Origin: an uncultured Clostridia bacterium
GTDB lineage: Bacteria; Bacillota; Clostridia; Oscillospirales; Ruminococcaceae
DNA length: 64,000 bases
Direction: 5' to 3'
NCBI GenBank assembly: GCA_947089135.1
Contig: CAMUJF010000007.1
Coordinates: forward strand, 1-64,000
Shown here: positions 49,259 through 57,073 of the stretch, one piece after another
Numbering within the stretch: the stretch's first letter is position 1
Layout of the letters: each line of letters opens with the position of its first letter
Notes under the pieces: model-generated
The model's database searches: none
What the model was told of the DNA's origin: nothing
Seen by the model: only the letters and a program-made list of their open reading frames with translations
Program-made: the position numbers and the translations under genes

Positions 49259-50101
49259 TCACTCGCCGCCTTTCTCGTTACGAACATCTTCAAGCTTTTT
49301 TATTTTTTTGCGGAAGCGTACTGCCGATACCAGATAAAATATCATAAGAATTCCCTGAACTGCAATAAGCGTGATATTTGCCGCAAGGTCGGTCTGCCAA
49401 CCGCGCAAATTAAATCTGTACGCGCTGATAAGCATACACACCAGCCAGCCGACAGCACATATAACGCTGCTGCGGAATCCGTTTTTAGCGTCGTCAAGAC
49501 CGATTTTTTCGCGAGTGATTTCCGGCGGGAAACCTCCGTCTGCGGAAAGCTTTTTCAGGCTGCGTATTTTAAAAATATGCTTCAAAAGCATTATCCCCAT
49601 TAACAAAAGCAACACAAAAAATATGCTGATGCTCATACCGCCCCAAAAATCCATTTCATAGCTTTCATCTATAAGCATACTGCCGAACACAAGTGCGTAA
49701 ATCAGTGCGATTATCAGTATGAGAGAATACCTTTTTATTTGATTTTTCTCGGCGATGATACGGCTTTCAAGGCTTGTATAGACCGGCGGAAATTCTCCTT
49801 TGTCTGCCGCCTTGCGGAAGTAAAGCTTGCCGTTTGCGCAGCAGATAAATTCCGCCTCGTAAGTACCCGTAACAAACATTGTGTATGGCGAGGTTATTTC
49901 CTCCAAAACGTCCAGTACATCGGGATTGTAGTCAATGCGGCAGACGTACTTTTCCGAACAAGGTTCAAATAGGTACTTATCGGCAAAAAAGCCCCATTCG
50001 ATCTTTTTCAGTACAAGCCCCTTTTCGGACATTTCGTTCAGCCAATTCTCCTCTTTTTCAAGGTCGTAAAAACGTTTTTTGTATTCATATTTTTCGGACA
50101 T
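49259..50101 (-). CDS. DUF2812 membrane protein (second of three tandem paralogues)
   Basis: The 280-residue product shares the N-terminal block of its neighbours (YEYKKRFYDLEKEENWLNEM, SEKGLVLKKIEWGFFADKYL, CRIDYNPDV, EEITSPYTMFVTGTYEAEFI, KLYFRKAADKGEFPPVYT). It then has four membrane segments instead of two, with a cytoplasmic loop SLKKLSADGGFPPEITREK. The doubled membrane region makes it the longest of the three. Its ATG follows the upstream stop by one base with AAAGGCGG. Confidence 0.88.
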   Translation of the reverse strand: MSEKYEYKKRFYDLEKEENWLNEMSEKGLVLKKIEWGFFADKYLFEPCSEKYVCRIDYNPDVLDVLEEITSPYTMFVTGTYEAEFICCANGKLYFRKAADKGEFPPVYTSLESRIIAEKNQIKRYSLILIIALIYALVFGSMLIDESYEMDFWGGMSISIFFVLLLLMGIMLLKHIFKIRSLKKLSADGGFPPEITREKIGLDDAKNGFRSSVICAVGWLVCMLISAYRFNLRGWQTDLAANITLIAVQGILMIFYLVSAVRFRKKIKKLEDVRNEKGGE

Positions 50102-50102
50102 T

Positions 50103-50696
50103 TCACTCGCCGCCTTTCTCGGACTGAATATCTTTAAGCTCCTTTATTTTCCTGCGGTGACAGACTGCAAAAAATACAGAATACACAATGCAGACAATTC
50201 CCGCAATTATTGCGACAATACTGAAAATAAAAGCCATTCGTCCGAACAAGTTATCGGAATGAAACGCGTTAAAGCAGTTCGGCGCAGCAATGTTGATGAG
50301 AACAATAAACGTAACCGCTCTGACAATGTACAGATAAAATCTTTTTTTCTCGGCGGCGATACGGCTTTCAAGGTCGGTGTACACAGGCGGGAAATCCCCG
50401 CTGTCCGCAGTCTTTCGGAAATATACCTTGCCCCCTGCGATACAAACAAATTCACAGCCGTAAGTCCCCGTAACAAATTTTATGTACGGCGAAGTCATCT
50501 CCTCCATTGCGCCCTCGGCGTTGTAATCCTCGCGGTAGACGTACCTTTTATCGCAGGGTTCAAAGCGGTAAACGTCCGCAAAAGCTCCCCATTTTATTTC
50601 TTTCAGCGCAAGTCCCTTTTCGGACATTTCGTTGAGAAAATTCTCCTCTTTTTCAAGGTCGTAAAAGCGTTTTTTGTACTCATAATTACCGTTCAT
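50103..50696 (-). CDS. DUF2812 membrane protein (first of three tandem paralogues)
   Basis: The 197-residue product shares YEYKKRFYDLEKEENFLNEM, SEKGLALKEIKWGAFADVYR, VYREDYNAEG, EEMTSPYIKFVTGTYGCEFV and KVYFRKTADSGDFPPVYT with its neighbours, followed by two membrane segments. AAGGAGG overlaps the end of padR, and the ATG lies 2 bases after the padR stop, so padR and this gene are translationally coupled. The soluble domain may sense or bind a partner; this is not established. Confidence 0.88.
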   Translation of the reverse strand: MNGNYEYKKRFYDLEKEENFLNEMSEKGLALKEIKWGAFADVYRFEPCDKRYVYREDYNAEGAMEEMTSPYIKFVTGTYGCEFVCIAGGKVYFRKTADSGDFPPVYTDLESRIAAEKKRFYLYIVRAVTFIVLINIAAPNCFNAFHSDNLFGRMAFIFSIVAIIAGIVCIVYSVFFAVCHRRKIKELKDIQSEKGGE

Positions 50697-50698
50697 GT

Positions 50699-51031
50699 TC
50701 AGTCCTCCTTTATGCCCGCGACTATTTTTTCGCCGTTTTCCGCAAGCTCCTTAAGACGCTTTATCTCGTCGTAAACAGCCTGCTTGCCCAGTTCCGTAAT
50801 GATGTACTCCTTTTTCCTGCCGCCCGAGAATTCACTCAGCGGCTTTATCAGCTTTTTGGTGCAGAGGGTGTTCAGCGCGCCGTACAGCGTACCTGCGCCC
50901 AACTTTACCCGTCCCGAGGACATTTCCTCTATCTTCTGCATTATCCCGTAGCCGTGGTTAGGCTCGAACAGCGACAGAAGCACGTAGTACACCGCCTCCG
51001 TCAATGCTCCCCTGTCAAAGCTTTCCGGCAT
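50699..51031 (-). CDS. PadR family transcriptional regulator
   Basis: The 110-residue product is a PadR winged helix protein: FDRGALTEAVYYVLLSLFEP, then NHGYGIMQKIEEMSSGRVKLGAGTLYGALN (in part), and GRKKEYIITELGKQAVYDE. The C-terminal dimer helix is short, as in PadR subfamily 2 (AphA-unlike). It probably represses its own operon at the inverted repeats at 51158-51237. AAAGGAGATG precedes the ATG. It heads the DUF2812 operon. Confidence 0.93.
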   Translation of the reverse strand: MPESFDRGALTEAVYYVLLSLFEPNHGYGIMQKIEEMSSGRVKLGAGTLYGALNTLCTKKLIKPLSEFSGGRKKEYIITELGKQAVYDEIKRLKELAENGEKIVAGIKED

Positions 51032-51046
51032 AAAATCATCTCCTTT

Positions 51047-51135
51047 GGCGGGGGAGTCCCCGCGGATTTAGTGTCACCCCCAAAGTTAAATGCAAGGACA
51101 TTTTACTTTGACAAGCCCCCTCAAGGGGGCGGGGG
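51047..51135. repeat. Family 2 repeat, copy B (in the leader of the padR operon)
   Basis: Begins GGCGGGGGAGTCCCCGCGGA, continues through TAGTGTCACCC and GTTAAATG, and ends TTGACAAGCCCCCTCAAGGG plus GGCGGGG. It has the same orientation as copy A at 48541. It lies between the padR promoter and its ribosome site, so it is transcribed as leader RNA. Confidence 0.8.
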
Positions 51136-51157
51136 ACATTACAGTTATTTTACTTTT

Positions 51158-51243
51158 GCCGATATAACGGCTAATGTTATAACGTTTGTTGTTATATCGG
51201 CAACCGTTATATTCATTATATCGGCAGACGATATAATTGTCAA
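51158..51243 (-). promoter_or_regulatory. PadR promoter and operator array
   Basis: On the minus strand TTGACA (51243-51238), a 17-base spacer and TATAAT (51220-51215), a perfect consensus. A perfect 9-bp inverted repeat ATTATATCG-N5-CGATATAAT (51215-51237) fills the spacer and overlaps the -10 box. Further related elements TATATCGG-CAA-CCGTTATA (about 51191-51209), GTTATAACG and CCGATATAACGG (51159-51170) follow downstream. The array is the likely self-operator of PadR. Confidence 0.8.
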
Positions 51244-51299
51244 GAGAATTTTGCAAAAATTATATATAATTTTTCAAATTTTTATTGTGCATATCAAAC

Positions 51300-51330
51300 A
51301 AAAACAGGAACGGCAAGCCGTCCCTGTTTT
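51300..51330 (-). terminator. Terminator of the extended ECF sigma gene
   Basis: AAAACAGG-ACGGC pairs with GCCGT-CCTGTTTT (one mismatch); TTTTTGTTT follows on the minus strand. Confidence 0.82.
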
Positions 51331-51338
51331 TGTTTTAA

Positions 51339-52973
51339 TTATTTGACTAATTCCAGTCCCGCCGCCGAACGGCTGTAATCCTCGGGCAGAGCAAGGTACT
51401 TATCCCAGCCGTGCCAAAAAAGTCCGCCGGTAACTTGGAAAAACATACGCATATCCCAATAAAGGAAATTGCTTGTCATATCCTTGCGGACGTACGGCAT
51501 AAGCCGTTTTTCAACGCCCTCCCCGATAATGTCCGCGTACTCGCAGGCAAGTCCGCGCATTTCTTCTCTTATGATACTAAACATTTCCTCGCGAACCGCA
51601 TGGGTAAAAATCGGGAGCTGCACTGTAAGACGTTCGCCCTCCTTTTTCAGCAGACCGTTTTTCAGGAAGTACGCCGCCTTTTCTTCCTCGTACTCGGTAA
51701 GTTTTTTGGCAGGGTCTTTCGCAAGGTCAAACAGCAGGGAAACATTATTCCCATCCACCCACCTGTCACGTCCGATCCGCCAGTCCTCGGGACGTCTGCC
51801 GTCGTTGGGAAACGGAGGAGCTTCAAATCCATTCACAAAGCTAACGTGTCCGTAATCGGCGGTATCAAAGTTCTGAAATAGACAAGACCAGCGCGTGTCC
51901 TTCATTTCATTAAAAAAAGAGCCGTCAAAGTTCTCGTCGGGCAGTATATAAAAAACCGTAAGCTGATATTCTCTGCCGTCGTCAGCGTATTTCCCTTTGT
52001 ACTTTTCAAGATACCTTTCTCTGCCCAGAGTACCGAAAACGTCCCCCGCCGCACTGTACAAAAGCCACATCAGATAGCCGTACTCAAAATTATTCCCGTA
52101 AAAATCAAGGGACGTTATTTTATCTTTCAGCGCAAGCAGTTTTTGGGAAATTTTTTCGGGAAAGCCGTTTTCGTGGAACGCCTTGTTTGCGTACAGCTTT
52201 GCCTCCGTATAGCCCTGCCTTGGAAACACACAGCAGTTGGAAAGATACTTCCCCTTTGCAGGAGAAATCAGGAGCTTTTCCTCTGTCATTTTTTCGAGAA
52301 TTTCCTCAAGATAAACGGGGGCAATACCCATTTCGTCCGCAATATCGTTTACGGACTTTTGTTCCGAACGGCAGATTACCATTATCTGCGGAATGATTTT
52401 AGAGCTGTCCATAAGGCAGGACGCCTGCATTGCCGAGCCGCCCCAGAACCAGTCCGCCTGAGCGGGAGCGTACGCCGATTTGCCGATATTATTCATATTA
52501 TCAAACCTTTCTTTAAGCTGTTTTCTCGCGTCGAAAAGTCTGCGCTTGACAGTACCGACGGGAATTTTCAAATCGTCGGCGATGCCGTTTACAGACTGTT
52601 CGCGGAGATAAAAGCGTATCATTATTTCGCGGTAAGACGAGGCAAGGCGCGAAAGGGAATAGTTAAGGGCGGAAATATCCTCCTCGGCGATAAGCTTTTC
52701 CACGGGCTGGGGGACGTCCGCGGCAATACCGCCCGCCGCCTCGATAGGCATATCGGGACTGCGCTTGTGCCTGATATAGTCGGCGTATTTGTTCCGCGCT
52801 GTTTTCCAGTACCAGGAATAAAACGCGGTAATTTCCCTGCCGCTTGCCAAGGCCCGTACCGCTTCGTAAAGAATATCCTGGGCAAGATCCTTTGCGGCTT
52901 CGCTGTCGGAAATCCGCCTTACGCAGAACAAATAGGTATTTTCTATAAGTTCGCCGTTGATGTACTCGTTCAC
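51339..52973 (-). CDS. ECF-like sigma factor with about 370-residue C-terminal extension
   Basis: The 544-residue product has sigma-2 (ENTYLFCVRRISDSEAAKDL, AQDILYEAVRAL, then FYSWYWKTARNKYADYIRHK) and sigma-4 (LASSYREIMIRFYLREQSVNG, shown in part; IADDLKIPVGTVKRRLFDAR) in the first 165 residues. After a short linker a winged-helix-like segment follows (IPQIMVICRSEQKSVNDIAD, EMGIAPVYLEEILEKMTEEK) and then about 300 residues rich in aromatic amino acids with no recognised fold. The extension has no membrane segment and could bind a ligand or act as a built-in anti-sigma. A perfect palindrome lies upstream. No separate anti-sigma gene is adjacent. Confidence 0.85.
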   Translation of the reverse strand: MNEYINGELIENTYLFCVRRISDSEAAKDLAQDILYEAVRALASGREITAFYSWYWKTARNKYADYIRHKRSPDMPIEAAGGIAADVPQPVEKLIAEEDISALNYSLSRLASSYREIMIRFYLREQSVNGIADDLKIPVGTVKRRLFDARKQLKERFDNMNNIGKSAYAPAQADWFWGGSAMQASCLMDSSKIIPQIMVICRSEQKSVNDIADEMGIAPVYLEEILEKMTEEKLLISPAKGKYLSNCCVFPRQGYTEAKLYANKAFHENGFPEKISQKLLALKDKITSLDFYGNNFEYGYLMWLLYSAAGDVFGTLGRERYLEKYKGKYADDGREYQLTVFYILPDENFDGSFFNEMKDTRWSCLFQNFDTADYGHVSFVNGFEAPPFPNDGRRPEDWRIGRDRWVDGNNVSLLFDLAKDPAKKLTEYEEEKAAYFLKNGLLKKEGERLTVQLPIFTHAVREEMFSIIREEMRGLACEYADIIGEGVEKRLMPYVRKDMTSNFLYWDMRMFFQVTGGLFWHGWDKYLALPEDYSRSAAGLELVK

Positions 52974-53006
52974 TTTCTCACCTCACCCGAAATCCACAAA
53001 AATACT

Positions 53007-53020
53007 GTAAACCGGTTTAC
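53007..53020. promoter_or_regulatory. 14-bp perfect palindrome upstream of the extended sigma gene
   Basis: GTAAACCGGTTTAC is perfectly self-complementary and lies 34 bases before the start codon, in the only gap between recG and the sigma gene. It is a candidate operator or start-site element. Confidence 0.5.
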
Positions 53021-53084
53021 GCTTAATAGGTCGGAAAGGCTTTAAAAAGGTTCGGTAAAATTTTGCACAGTCAGCTATTGACTG

Positions 53085-55130
53085 TCAAAGCGCCTCCGCC
53101 GCATTGGCGTTTTGAGAGAAAAGCATATCCACCTCGTCCTTGAGGACCGGATATTTTTCCAAATCTGGACTTTCCTTAAGCAGCTCCTTTGCCGCACGCT
53201 GACAGTCCGCAAGCAGCTCCCTGTCGGCGGCAATGTCCGCAAGCTTAAGATCGGGCAGACCGTGCTGACGGTTTCCGAAAAAGTCTCCCGCGCCCCGCAT
53301 TTTCAAGTCGTATTCCGATATCTCGAAGCCGTCGGAGGTTTTCGTCATTATCTCCAACCGCTGTCTGGATTCATCGGTAACGTTCCCCGCGATAAGCACG
53401 CAGTAACTTTTGCTTTTGCCTCTGCCCACCCGTCCGCGGAGCTGATGAAGCTGCGAAAGACCGAATCTGTCCGCGTTTTCTATAACGATAATATTTGCGT
53501 TTGGCACGTCCACGCCTACCTCCACCACCGTTGTGGCGACGAGAATGTCAAGCTCGTGTTCCTTGAAAGCCGCCATTATCTTGTCCTTTTCGGCGGCGGA
53601 CATCTTTCCGTGGAGAAGTCCCGCCCGGTATTCCGCAAGGACGGTTTTTTTAAGTCCCTCGGCATACCCCTTTGCCGCCGCAAGCTCGTTTTCGTTTTCC
53701 TCTATCATTGGGCAGACGATGTATGCCTGTCCCCCCTCGTCAAGCTGCTTTTTAACAAAGCCAAGGGCGCGTTCCCGAAGCTTTGCGGTAACGGCATAGG
53801 TCTCGGTTTTCTGTCTGCCCTTTGGAAGCTCGTTCAGCACTGAAACGTCCAGATCGCCGTAAATTATCAGCGCAAGGGTGCGGGGTATTGGCGTTGCGGA
53901 CATTACCAGCTTGTGGGGATCGGAACCCTTGCCCGCAAGAGCGGAACGCTGTCCCACACCGAAGCGGTGCTGCTCGTCCGTAATAACAAGACCTAAATTG
54001 GTAAATTCGGTACTTCCCGAAATAAGCGCGTGAGTTCCCACGGCTACCATGCATTCTCCCGACAGAATTTTTTCGGACGCTTCGGCTCGCTGCTTTTTTG
54101 TCATAGAGCCCATAACGCGGCACACAGATATTCCCAAAGGCTCCAGCATTTCCGAAAGAGTGGAGTAATGCTGAGCCGCCAAAATTTCTGTGGGAGCCAT
54201 AAGCGCAGTCTGGAAACCGTTCTTTGCCGCAAACAAAGCCGCCGCGGCAGCTACTGCTGTCTTGCCCGATCCAACGTCTCCCTGCAAAAGCCTGTTCATA
54301 GGGTGAGTTCCCTGCATATCGGCGATAACGTCCCTTACAGCGCGCTTCTGGGCGTTTGTCATCTCAAAGGGCAGTGACTTTCCGAAAGCCGCCATGTCCT
54401 CGTTTCGAGGAGACATTTTGCAGGAGTTTTCGGTACGTGTGCGGTTTTTGATCAGTATCATTCCCAATTGCAGACGGAGCAGCTCGTCAAAGGCAAGCCG
54501 TCTGCGGGCGATCTCGGCGGCATGGGAATCCTTGGGGAAGTGTATGTTCTTCAGCGCGTATTCAAGAGTGGAAAGGGAGTACTCCAGTCTGAGGCTGTCC
54601 GGCAGGGAATCGGCAAAAAAGCTGTCGTCCGCGCTGTTTAAAACCTCATAAACGTTGGTTGTGACCATAGCGGCGGTAAGTCCCTCGGTGAGAGGATAAA
54701 CGGGACGGAGCAGATTCTCCTCGTCCGCCTTGAGAACCGTAGGGGAATTCATTTCCTTTCGGGTATGGTTTCCCGACACTTTTCCGCTGAAAAGGTATTC
54801 TTCCCCCTCGTGAAGCGCGTCGGAAGCAAAGCGGTTGTTGTAGTATACTATGGTAATGCGTGTCCCGTCGTCGTCCTCGGCGAAAATTTTATATAAAACA
54901 AGCCCCTGACGGATACGGGCGGCGGGACTTTTTTTAACTACCATTGCTTTGATAACGGCGTGTTCGCCTATCTGAGCGGAGTTGGCGGGAACAGGCTCAG
55001 AATAGTCGGTATACCGTCTCGGAAAATGAAATATCAGGTCTCCCGCGGTGTTTATCCCTATTTTTGAGTAAAGCTCCGCACGCTTTGCTCCCACGCCTTT
55101 AAGCTCGCGGACGGGTGTGTTTTTAGTCAT
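53085..55130 (-). CDS. recG: ATP-dependent DNA helicase RecG
   Basis: The 681-residue helicase remodels stalled replication forks and Holliday junctions. The wedge domain starts ELKGVGAKRAELYSKIGI, followed by the OB-fold. Walker A is LLQGDVGSGKTAVAAAAALF and the DEAH-equivalent is VITDEQHRFGV. Motifs III to VI are seen: MSATPIPRTLAL, LLHGKMSAAEKD, LVATTVVEVGVDVPNA and QLHQLRGRVGRG, and the C-terminal MRGAGDFFGNRQHG is intact. Length is normal. AGAGAA precedes the ATG. Confidence 0.97.
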   Translation of the reverse strand: MTKNTPVRELKGVGAKRAELYSKIGINTAGDLIFHFPRRYTDYSEPVPANSAQIGEHAVIKAMVVKKSPAARIRQGLVLYKIFAEDDDGTRITIVYYNNRFASDALHEGEEYLFSGKVSGNHTRKEMNSPTVLKADEENLLRPVYPLTEGLTAAMVTTNVYEVLNSADDSFFADSLPDSLRLEYSLSTLEYALKNIHFPKDSHAAEIARRRLAFDELLRLQLGMILIKNRTRTENSCKMSPRNEDMAAFGKSLPFEMTNAQKRAVRDVIADMQGTHPMNRLLQGDVGSGKTAVAAAAALFAAKNGFQTALMAPTEILAAQHYSTLSEMLEPLGISVCRVMGSMTKKQRAEASEKILSGECMVAVGTHALISGSTEFTNLGLVITDEQHRFGVGQRSALAGKGSDPHKLVMSATPIPRTLALIIYGDLDVSVLNELPKGRQKTETYAVTAKLRERALGFVKKQLDEGGQAYIVCPMIEENENELAAAKGYAEGLKKTVLAEYRAGLLHGKMSAAEKDKIMAAFKEHELDILVATTVVEVGVDVPNANIIVIENADRFGLSQLHQLRGRVGRGKSKSYCVLIAGNVTDESRQRLEIMTKTSDGFEISEYDLKMRGAGDFFGNRQHGLPDLKLADIAADRELLADCQRAAKELLKESPDLEKYPVLKDEVDMLFSQNANAAEAL

Positions 55131-55171
55131 AGCATTCTCTCCGAACAGTGTTTTTATTGTTTTATCATTTC

Positions 55172-55275
55172 ATGCTAATCCCCATTAGAATTATTGACAA
55201 GAAATTGCCGCAAAAATTTTGATATATGCGTTTTTGCGGCAAGAGATTGCCAATAATTCAATGAGGGATTAGTAT
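55172..55275. repeat. Family 1 imperfect inverted repeat, complete copy 4 (104 bp)
   Basis: Left arm ATGCTAATCCCCATTAGAAT and, as the reverse complement of the right end, ATACTAATCCCTCATTGAAT, both continuing with TATTG-CAA-segments and TTGCCGCAAAAA toward the apex GATATATGCG. It is the best paired copy and lies upstream of recG. Confidence 0.9.
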
Positions 55276-55411
55276 CAAGCATATCAGCATTTTTGATGTT
55301 TGTCAATAGCATTTATATTCCCGGACAAAAATATTTGATAATATCCATTGTTCAGTTTGTATTTTGCAAACCGTCAGCCGTGCGGCAGCCGAGGCTATCA
55401 GATAAGTCAAA

Positions 55412-55452
55412 ACACCAAAGAGGATAACCGTCCGGGCTATCCTCTTTGGTGT
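55412..55452 (-). terminator. Terminator of gdhA
   Basis: ACACCAAAGAGGATA pairs perfectly with TATCCTCTTTGGTGT around an 11-base loop, 22 bases after the stop codon. Between it and the repeat at 55172-55275 nothing else is seen. Confidence 0.88.
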
Positions 55453-55474
55453 CTATATAATATCCGCTGTCAGA

Positions 55475-56833
55475 TCAGTATGCAACGCCCTGCCACTTCA
55501 TAGCGTCCGCAACCTTCAGGAAGCCTGCAATGTTAGCGCCCATAACCAGGTTGCCCTCCGCGCCGTACTCCTTAGAAGCATTGTACGCATTGTGGAAGAT
55601 GTTTACCATGATTCCCTTGAGCTTGGAGTCTACCTCCTCGAACGTCCAGCTGAGTCTCTCGCTGTTCTGGGACATCTCAAGACCCGAAGTTGCAACACCG
55701 CCTGCGTTTGCAGCCTTTGCAGGACCGAACATAACCTTTGCTGCAAGGAACTTCTCAATAGCCTCGGGTGTGGAGGGCATATTTGCGCCCTCTGCAACAG
55801 CAATTACGCCGTTCTTGATAAGAGCGTCCGCGGACTCGCCGTCAAGCTCGTTCTGCGTTGCGCAGGGAAGAGCAACGTCGCACTTGATAGTCCAGATTCC
55901 CTTGCAGCCCTCTGTGTAGGTTGCGTTCTTGTGGGACGTTCTGGTGGTGTACTCTTTAATTCTGCCGCGCTCAACCTCCTTGATCTGCTTAACGAGATCA
56001 AGCTCTATTCCGTCAGGGTCGTGGATATAGCCGTTGGAGTCGGAGAGAGCAACTACCTTTCCGCCCAGCTCTGTAGCTTTCTGTGTAGCGTAGATAGCAA
56101 CGTTGCCCGAACCGGAAATAACAACGGTCTTGCCCTTGAAGCTGTCGTTCTTCATGCAGTTGAGCATTTCCTCTGTAAAGTAGCAAAGACCGTAGCCTGT
56201 CGCCTCAGTTCTTGCCAAAGAGCCGCCGTAGGAAAGTCCCTTGCCGGTAAGTACGCCTGTAAACTCGTTACGGAGTCTCTTGTACTGACCGAACATATAG
56301 CCGATCTCTCTTGCGCCTGTGCCGATATCGCCTGCGGGAACGTCGGTATCAGCGCCGATGTGCTTGGAAAGCTCAGTCATAAAGCTCTGGCAGAAAGCCA
56401 TTACCTCGCGGTCGGACTTGCCCTTGGGGTCGAAATCGGAACCGCCCTTGCCGCCGCCCATAGGCAGACCTGTAAGGCTGTTCTTGAATATCTGCTCGAA
56501 GCCGAGGAATTTTATTACGGACGCGCATACGGAGGGGTGAAGTCTCAGACCGCCCTTGTAAGGTCCGATAGCGGAATTGAACTGGCAGCGGAAGCCGCGG
56601 TTCACCTGCACGTTGCCCTTGTCGTCGACCCATGAAACGCGGAACTGAATAAAACGCTCAGGCTCAACGATCCTGTCGATGATCCCGTTTGTCTCATAGG
56701 ACTTATCCTTTTCAACAACAGGCTCGAAAGACTCCAGAACCTCTCTTACAGCCTGGAGAAACTCAGTCTCGCCGGGGTTGCGCTTTTCAACCTTTTCGTA
56801 CACGCTCTTAAGGTACTCATTTTTAAACGCCAT
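55475..56833 (-). CDS. gdhA: NADP-specific glutamate dehydrogenase, hexameric
   Basis: The 452-residue enzyme makes glutamate from 2-oxoglutarate and ammonium. It shows FRVSWVDDKGNVQVNRGFRC, SAIGPYKGGLRLHPSV, LPMGGGKGGSDFDPKGKSD (active-site Lys) and, in the Rossmann domain, VVISGSGNVAIYATQKATEL with ALSDSNGYIHDPDG. SDS at the end of beta-2 is the pattern of NADP-dependent forms. Codon use is strongly biased, like gap, so expression should be high. AGGAGG precedes the ATG. It is transcribed alone. Confidence 0.97.
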   Translation of the reverse strand: MAFKNEYLKSVYEKVEKRNPGETEFLQAVREVLESFEPVVEKDKSYETNGIIDRIVEPERFIQFRVSWVDDKGNVQVNRGFRCQFNSAIGPYKGGLRLHPSVCASVIKFLGFEQIFKNSLTGLPMGGGKGGSDFDPKGKSDREVMAFCQSFMTELSKHIGADTDVPAGDIGTGAREIGYMFGQYKRLRNEFTGVLTGKGLSYGGSLARTEATGYGLCYFTEEMLNCMKNDSFKGKTVVISGSGNVAIYATQKATELGGKVVALSDSNGYIHDPDGIELDLVKQIKEVERGRIKEYTTRTSHKNATYTEGCKGIWTIKCDVALPCATQNELDGESADALIKNGVIAVAEGANMPSTPEAIEKFLAAKVMFGPAKAANAGGVATSGLEMSQNSERLSWTFEEVDSKLKGIMVNIFHNAYNASKEYGAEGNLVMGANIAGFLKVADAMKWQGVAY

Positions 56834-56909
56834 TGTTTAAATCCTCCTTGTATAATTTTAACACTTATTACTTTGCGGATATCTCTCCGCACTCGTTATT
56901 ATGTAAATA

Positions 56910-56938
56910 AGTATACACCATTCCGCTAAAATTTGCAA
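56910..56938 (-). promoter_or_regulatory. Promoter of gdhA
   Basis: On the minus strand TTGCAA (56938-56933), a 17-base spacer and TATACT (56915-56910), about 76 bases before the ATG. Confidence 0.8.
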
Positions 56939-57037
56939 GAGGTTTTTTGAAAAAATTCCAAAAAGTTAAAAAAATTGTTATTTTTTAAGGAAAGACAAGC
57001 TATTTTGAAATATTTTTACAGGCACATTTCAAAAATT

Positions 57038-57073
57038 ACGCCTGTCCGAAAGTACACGAACAGGCGTAATTTT
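57038..57073 (-). terminator. Terminator of the duplicated-domain lipoprotein gene
   Basis: ATTACGCCTGT pairs with ACAGGCGTAAT around a 14-base loop, overlapping the stop codon region, with T runs beyond. Confidence 0.78.

Noticed and set aside
48541..51135. Considered as a CRISPR array because of repeated segments
   Set aside because: Only two copies 2.5 kb apart with genes between them; no short regular spacers. No CRISPR array or cas gene is seen in the window.
52143..53045. Plus-strand frame of 300 codons over the extended sigma gene
   Set aside because: Antisense shadow; Arg- and Cys-rich translation without domain pattern.
55592..56635. Long plus-strand open frame (347 codons) over gdhA
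   Set aside because: It lies fully inside gdhA on the opposite strand; gdhA has all family motifs and biased codons, which creates long antisense frames.
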